Notes under the pieces: generated by a model
What the model was told of the DNA's origin: nothing
Database searches by the model: none
What the model saw: only the letters and a program-made list of their open reading frames with translations
Shown: positions 6,697-9,988 of the stretch, in pieces
Layout of the letters: every line of letters begins with the position of its first letter
Numbering within the stretch: the first letter of the stretch is position 1
Assembly: GCA_946886065.1 (NCBI GenBank)
Contig: CAMPHU010000172.1
Location: 1-9,988, forward strand
Origin: an uncultured Massilia sp.
Lineage (GTDB): Bacteria > Pseudomonadota > Gammaproteobacteria > Burkholderiales > Burkholderiaceae
Length of the DNA: 9,988 nucleotides
Direction of reading: 5' to 3'
Translations under genes and position numbers: made by a program

Positions 6697-8517
6697 ATGA
6701 CACCATTGATCCGCCTGGCAATCGGCTTCGCGGCCGCCGCGTATGCGTTCGGCAGGGCAAGGCATGCCAGGCCGGTCGCGCCTTACGACGCGAATAGCAC
6801 GGCCGTCCTGAATCGGCGGTCGCGCGCGCTCCGCCTGCACGAACGCGCCATCGACGCCAGCGCCAACTCGGTGACCGTGATCGATGCCCGCGCCCCGGGA
6901 GGGCCGATCATCCACGTCAATCCGGGCTTCACGCGCCTGCACGCCTACGAGGCCGACGAGATGATCGGCCACCCGTTCGAGGCGTTGGCGGAAGGCGTCG
7001 AAGACCAGCCGGGCCTGCATGAGATGCGCAAGGCCATCCACGAGCAGCGCGAAGCGCACGCCGTCCTGCATCTCCAGCGCAGGGACGGCAGCCGCTACTA
7101 CTCCGAAGCCTACCTGGCGCCCATCAGGGACGCCAAGGGCGCGACCGAATATTTCGTCATTTTCGAATACGACGTCACCACCGCCAAGCAATACGAGGCG
7201 GCCCTCGAATACAGTTCGCTCCACGACAGGCTGACCGGCCTGCCGAACCGCGCCGCGCTGGCGGACCGCATCGAGCGTGCGATCGCCTTCGCGCACGAGC
7301 ACGCCGCGCCGGTATGGGTGGCGGTCCTCGACCTGGACTATTTCAAGCACGTCAACGACAGCCTGGGGCAGGCGGCCGGCGACCGGCTGCTGCGCCAGGC
7401 CTGCGCACGCATGAGCGCCGCTGTCGGGCCGACCGATACCGTGGCGCGTACCGGCGACGACGAATTCGTCCTGCTGTTCGAGAACCGCGCCGACGAGGGG
7501 CAGGCCGCCGCCACGGTGAGCCGGGTGCTCGCTGCGATCGCCGAGCCGTTCCACGAAGACGGGCAGCGGGTGTTCCTGACCTGCAGCGCCGGGATTGCCG
7601 GCTATCCCGGCGATGGCGGCGATGCCGACAGCCTGGTCAAGTACGCCCAGATTGCGATGTACCGCGCCAAGGAAAGCGGACGCAATACCCTGCGCTTTTA
7701 TCTGCCGAGCATGAACGAGCGCGCCCGCGAACGCCTGGCCCTGGTGGATGCGATGCGCCACGCCATGAGCGCCGGCGAGTTCGAGCTGCATTACCAGCCC
7801 CAGGTCGACCTGGCGAGCAAGGCCGTGGTCGGCATGGAGGCCCTGATACGCTGGAGCCACCCGCAGCAGGGGATGATGCATCCGGAGCGCTTCATCGCCC
7901 TGGCCGAGGAGACCGGACTGATCGTGCCGATCGGGTCCTGGGTGCTGCGCGCCGCCTGCGCCCAGGCAGCCGCCTGGCGCCGCGAGGGACTCGGTCCGCT
8001 GCGCGTGGCGGTCAACCTGTCGTCGCGCCAGTTCAGGGATGCGGCGCTGCCGCAGCTGATCGCCGAGGTGCTGCAGGCGACCGGCCTGCCGGCGGACAGC
8101 CTGGAGATCGAACTGACCGAAAGCCTGATGATGGAAGACGTCGACGTGGCGATCGCCACGATGCGGGAACTGAAGGGGATGGGCGTCCACCTGTCGATCG
8201 ACGATTTCGGCACCGGCTACTCCAGCCTGTCCTACCTGAAGCGCTTCCCGGTGGATGTACTCAAGATCGACCAGTCCTTCGTGCGCGACATCGGCCACGA
8301 TGCCAGCAGTTCGGCCATGGTCGCCGCCATGATCTCGCTGTCGCACGACCTCGGCCTGCGCGTCATCGCGGAAGGTGTCGAGACCCGCGACCAGCTGGAC
8401 TACCTGCTCGCCCGCGGCTGCGACGAAGTCCAGGGCTATTATTTCAGCCGTCCCCTGGGCGGCCGCGAGTTCGAAAAGCTGGTCCGGGAGCGCAGGGAGG
8501 GCCACGGCGCTCCGTAA
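6697..8517 (+). CDS. PAS-GGDEF-EAL protein with degenerate GDDEF; probable cyclic-di-GMP phosphodiesterase
   Basis: A 606-aa signalling protein. A short hydrophobic N-terminus (about 5-18) is too short to call a sure membrane anchor. A PAS domain spans about 48-166 and resembles LOV domains in layout but lacks the photoactive cysteine. The GGDEF domain (about 170-335) keeps the metal and guanine contacts Asp212, Asn220 and Asp229 in DLDYFKHVND...GD, but its signature reads GDDEF (253-257) and the inhibitory RxxD site is GPTD (244-247). The EAL domain (about 350-600) has every catalytic landmark: Glu381 of EALIRW, Asn440, Glu472 and Glu475 of ELTES, Asp502/Asp503 of DDFGTGYSS, Lys523, Glu559 and Gln579, with spacings from Asn440 on matching the RocR series. 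Expected reaction: c-di-GMP to linear pGpG. AGGA 8 nt before ATG 6697 fixes the start. Cyclase activity is doubtful. Confidence 0.93.
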   Translation: MTPLIRLAIGFAAAAYAFGRARHARPVAPYDANSTAVLNRRSRALRLHERAIDASANSVTVIDARAPGGPIIHVNPGFTRLHAYEADEMIGHPFEALAEGVEDQPGLHEMRKAIHEQREAHAVLHLQRRDGSRYYSEAYLAPIRDAKGATEYFVIFEYDVTTAKQYEAALEYSSLHDRLTGLPNRAALADRIERAIAFAHEHAAPVWVAVLDLDYFKHVNDSLGQAAGDRLLRQACARMSAAVGPTDTVARTGDDEFVLLFENRADEGQAAATVSRVLAAIAEPFHEDGQRVFLTCSAGIAGYPGDGGDADSLVKYAQIAMYRAKESGRNTLRFYLPSMNERARERLALVDAMRHAMSAGEFELHYQPQVDLASKAVVGMEALIRWSHPQQGMMHPERFIALAEETGLIVPIGSWVLRAACAQAAAWRREGLGPLRVAVNLSSRQFRDAALPQLIAEVLQATGLPADSLEIELTESLMMEDVDVAIATMRELKGMGVHLSIDDFGTGYSSLSYLKRFPVDVLKIDQSFVRDIGHDASSSAMVAAMISLSHDLGLRVIAEGVETRDQLDYLLARGCDEVQGYYFSRPLGGREFEKLVRERREGHGAP

Positions 8518-8536
8518 GAAGCGCTCACTCCTATCT

Positions 8537-8565
8537 TTGTATATTTGTCCTAGGTTTGCTACTAT
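8537..8565 (+). promoter_or_regulatory. Candidate sigma-70 promoter for the small ORF and membrane-protein unit
   Basis: The AT-rich island just after the phosphodiesterase stop contrasts with GC-rich surroundings. TACTAT at 8560-8565 fits a -10 box (4 of 6). TTGTAT at 8537-8542 lies exactly 17 bp upstream but matches the -35 consensus at only three positions. Transcription would start near 8572, giving a leader of about 40 nt to the ATG at 8614. Inferred from composition and spacing. Confidence 0.4.
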
Positions 8566-8613
8566 TGCCAAACCATGCAGGGCATGCCCAAGGATAAGGA
8601 GAAGCGCCACACC

Positions 8614-8676
8614 ATGAATACCCAAGACATTGTCCGCGCCGCGGCATCCATGCAGCCGCAAGGGGAGCGCGCATGA
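8614..8676 (+). CDS. Possible 20-codon small ORF, stop overlapping the next start (ATGA)
   Basis: The reading frame runs from ATG 8614 to TGA 8674-8676 and encodes MNTQDIVRAAASMQPQGERA, a soluble-looking peptide with no family I recognise. AAGGAG at 8596-8601 is a strong Shine-Dalgarno match, 12 nt before the ATG, somewhat long. The stop TGA shares bases with the ATG of the 90-aa membrane protein at 8673, the classical ATGA arrangement of translationally coupled genes. The same frame is open back to ATG 8575 (33 codons, with a basic N-terminal extension), but that start has no ribosome-binding site and would sit almost at the predicted transcription start. It may be a real small protein, a leader peptide whose translation opens the next gene, or chance. 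Sequence alone does not decide. Confidence 0.4.
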   Translation: MNTQDIVRAAASMQPQGERA

Positions 8677-8945
8677 GGTGGCTGAAACTCGCATGCCTGA
8701 TGCTGTACGCGGCGGCGCTGGCCGGCGCAGCCGGTATGTGGCGCGGTGAAGCGGCCGCCACGGTCCAGGTGATCGCGCTGATCCTGCTGGCCGCCCACGC
8801 ACTCGAGGCGGTCGTCGCGTTCAGGCTGGTGCGGCGCTATCCGGGCCCCCTGGTCGTGAGCATCTGCCTGACCTTGCTGTTCGGGCTCCTGCACCTGAAG
8901 CCGCTGGCCAGGCAGGCCGGCCGCGAGAAAACCACCGGTTCCTAA
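8673..8945 (+). CDS. Small integral membrane protein, possibly DUF1145/YhhL-like
   Basis: A 90-aa protein made almost entirely of hydrophobic segments: about 4-22 (LKLACLMLYAAALAGAAGM), 29-50 (an Ala/Val/Leu-rich run ending in HALEAVVAF) and 57-75 (GPLVVSICLTLLFGLLHL). A basic loop RLVRRYP separates the last two, and the tail is short, charged and soluble. Three membrane passes are likely. The His-Ala-Leu-Glu pattern in the second segment and the LLFGLLHLKPL end recall the small DUF1145 inner-membrane proteins (E. coli YhhL); this is a recollection of family style, not an alignment. AGGGGAG at 8660-8666 lies 6 nt before the ATG, inside the preceding 20-codon ORF. The gene ends in TAA and is followed by a strong intrinsic terminator, so it closes its transcription unit. 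Function unknown. Confidence 0.75.
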   Translation: MRWLKLACLMLYAAALAGAAGMWRGEAAATVQVIALILLAAHALEAVVAFRLVRRYPGPLVVSICLTLLFGLLHLKPLARQAGREKTTGS

Positions 8946-8948
8946 GCT

Positions 8949-8973
8949 CGTCTCCGCGGTCCGGAAGGAGACG
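8949..8973 (+). other. Perfect 7-bp stem-loop just upstream of the terminator
   Basis: CGTCTCC (8949-8955) pairs exactly with GGAGACG (8967-8973) around an 11-nt loop, followed by only three T. It begins 3 bp after the membrane-protein stop and ends 3 bp before the main terminator stem. It may protect the 3' end or act as a weak first terminator. Confidence 0.45.
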
Positions 8974-8976
8974 TTT

Positions 8977-9010
8977 GCCCGGCGACGAAGTAGTCGCCGG
9001 GCTTTTTTTT
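8977..9010 (+). terminator. Strong rho-independent terminator
   Basis: GCCCGGCGAC (8977-8986) is the exact reverse complement of GTCGCCGGGC (8993-9002), giving a 10-bp GC-rich stem with a GAAGTA loop, followed directly by eight T (9003-9010). It terminates the plus-strand unit ending at 8945. It also lies 10 bp beyond the stop of the convergent pntB; on that strand the hairpin has no T-run after it, so it would end pntB transcripts less efficiently. Confidence 0.95.
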
Positions 9011-9020
9011 GGTAGCGCGC

Positions 9021-9988
9021 CTAGTCGACCGCCTTGACCATGTCCTCGATCACCTTCTTGGCGTCGCCGAAGACCATCATCGTGTTCGGCTGGTAGAACA
9101 GGTCGTTGTCCAGGCCCGCATAGCCGGATGCCATCGAGCGCTTGTTGACGATGATGCTCTTGGCCTTGTAGGCCTCCAGGATCGGCATGCCCGCGATCGG
9201 CGACTTGGGGTCCTTGGCCGCCGGGTTCACCACGTCGTTCGCACCCAGCACCAGCACCACGTCGGTCTGGCCGAATTCGGCGTTGATGTCCTCCATCTCA
9301 TGCACCTGGTCGTAGGGCACCTCGGCCTCGGCCAGCAGCACGTTCATGTGGCCGGGCATGCGTCCCGCCACCGGGTGGATCGCATAGCGCACCGCCACGC
9401 CCTTGTGGGTCAGCTTCTCCACCAGTTCCTTCAGCGCGTGCTGGGCGCGCGCCACCGCCAGGCCGTAGCCCGGCACGATGATCACGGATTCGGCATTGGC
9501 CATGACGAAGCTGGCGTCGTCGGCCGAGCCGGATTTCACCGGCCGCTGGGCCTGTTCTCCCGCCGCCGCGACGGCCTCGCCGCCGAAGCCGCCCAGGATC
9601 ACGTTGAAGAAGGAGCGGTTCATGGCCTTGCACATGATGTACGAGAGGATCGCGCCGCTCGAACCCACCAGCGAACCGGCGATGATCAGCATCGCGTTGT
9701 TCAGCGAGAAGCCGATGCCCGCCGCCGCCCAGCCGGAGTAGGAGTTCAGCATCGACACCACCACCGGCATGTCGGCGCCGCCGATCGGGATGATGATCAG
9801 GACGCCCAGCAGGAAGGACAGGGCGGCCATGAGGATGAAGGGCGTCCAGGCCGGCGCCACGCCCCCGGCGAAGCAGAACACCAGTCCCAGCGCGACGATG
9901 GTGCAGGCGATGCCCAGGTTGAGCAGGTGCTGGCCGGCGAAGCGCACCGGCGCGCCCTGGAACAGGCGGAACTTGTATTTGCCCGACA
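9021..9988 (-). CDS. pntB: NAD(P) transhydrogenase subunit beta, C-terminal part (runs off the right edge)
   Basis: The visible 321 residues align by eye with the last two thirds of E. coli PntB (462 aa). This membrane enzyme transfers hydride from NADH to NADP+ driven by the proton gradient. Membrane domain II shows the hallmark run GGADMPVVVSMLNSYSGW, then GSLVGSSGAILSYIMCKAMNRSF. After a linker comes the cytosolic NADP(H)-binding domain III: VPGYGLAVARAQ (dinucleotide loop), YAIHPVAGRMPGHMNVLLAEAEVPYD, VLVLGANDVVNPAA, KSPIAGMPILE, and NKRSMASGYAGLDN. The frame stays open to the edge, reading SGKYKFRLFQGAPVRFAG. GTG at 9947 is therefore an internal Val, not a start; about 150 N-terminal residues lie outside. 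Stop TAG at 9021-9023. A pntA partner would be expected further right, outside the window. No missing or broken motif was seen. Confidence 0.96.
   Translation of the reverse strand, partial: SGKYKFRLFQGAPVRFAGQHLLNLGIACTIVALGLVFCFAGGVAPAWTPFILMAALSFLLGVLIIIPIGGADMPVVVSMLNSYSGWAAAGIGFSLNNAMLIIAGSLVGSSGAILSYIMCKAMNRSFFNVILGGFGGEAVAAAGEQAQRPVKSGSADDASFVMANAESVIIVPGYGLAVARAQHALKELVEKLTHKGVAVRYAIHPVAGRMPGHMNVLLAEAEVPYDQVHEMEDINAEFGQTDVVLVLGANDVVNPAAKDPKSPIAGMPILEAYKAKSIIVNKRSMASGYAGLDNDLFYQPNTMMVFGDAKKVIEDMVKAVD

Noticed and set aside
5039..6760. 573-codon open frame antisense to the channel gene
   Set aside because: It has low-complexity Arg/Ala/Gln composition, spans the real operon end and the intergenic region, and shows no recognisable motif.
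6520..8802. 760-codon open frame antisense to the PAS-GGDEF-EAL gene
   Set aside because: The sense strand has every expected catalytic motif. The antisense translation has none and crosses the next gene.
9945..9947. GTG at 9947 as start of a 308-aa PntB-like protein
   Set aside because: The frame is open to the right edge and the preceding residues match the PntB domain II region, so this GTG is an internal valine.
1..9988. CRISPR array, tRNA/rRNA, insertion sequence, phage or defence system
   Set aside because: No regularly spaced direct repeats, no transposase or integrase motifs, no cloverleaf-like sequence and no compositional island beyond short AT-rich promoters were seen. The gene content is ordinary chromosomal.

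Overview
The window is GC-rich with strong G/C preference at third codon positions. It looks like a chromosomal segment of a Gram-negative bacterium, most likely a betaproteobacterium of the Massilia/Oxalobacteraceae kind. This rests on protein style, base composition and the outer-membrane export machinery; it is an inference, not a database match. No tRNA, rRNA, CRISPR array, insertion sequence or phage gene was seen.

Layout. (1) 6-551, minus strand: a TetR-family regulator. (2) About 552-735: an AT-rich divergent intergenic region with a perfect 14+14 bp inverted repeat at 653-684, the probable operator. (3) 736-6502, plus strand: a complete, tightly packed operon for a tripartite efflux pump. 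It encodes a lipoprotein periplasmic adaptor (386 aa), an inner-membrane HAE1/AcrB-type RND transporter (1049 aa) and a lipoprotein OprM/TolC-type outer-membrane channel (471 aa). (4) 6697-8517, plus strand: a PAS-GGDEF-EAL protein (606 aa) with a degenerate GDDEF motif and a complete EAL active site, so probably a c-di-GMP phosphodiesterase. (5) 8518-8945, plus strand: an AT-rich putative promoter, a 20-codon small ORF, and a 90-aa membrane protein whose start overlaps the small ORF's stop as ATGA. A strong intrinsic terminator follows at 8977-9010. (6) 9021 to the right edge, minus strand: the C-terminal two thirds of PntB, the beta subunit of the proton-translocating NAD(P) transhydrogenase, convergent with the preceding unit.

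How it works together. The regulator probably represses the pump operon, and perhaps itself, through the palindrome, and a pump substrate would release it. The adaptor bridges the RND antiporter and the outer-membrane channel to export amphiphilic compounds using the proton gradient. The c-di-GMP gene is co-oriented 194 bp downstream with no convincing terminator between, so some readthrough is possible, but it has its own ribosome-binding site and no clear functional link to the pump. The small-ORF/membrane-protein unit and pntB appear to be independent transcription units.

Most of the window is recognisable. The parts most worth a second look are the operator palindrome, the GDDEF/EAL protein with a cysteine-less LOV-like PAS domain, the altered deep-pocket and switch-loop residues of the RND transporter, and the unannotated 20-codon ORF coupled to the small membrane protein.
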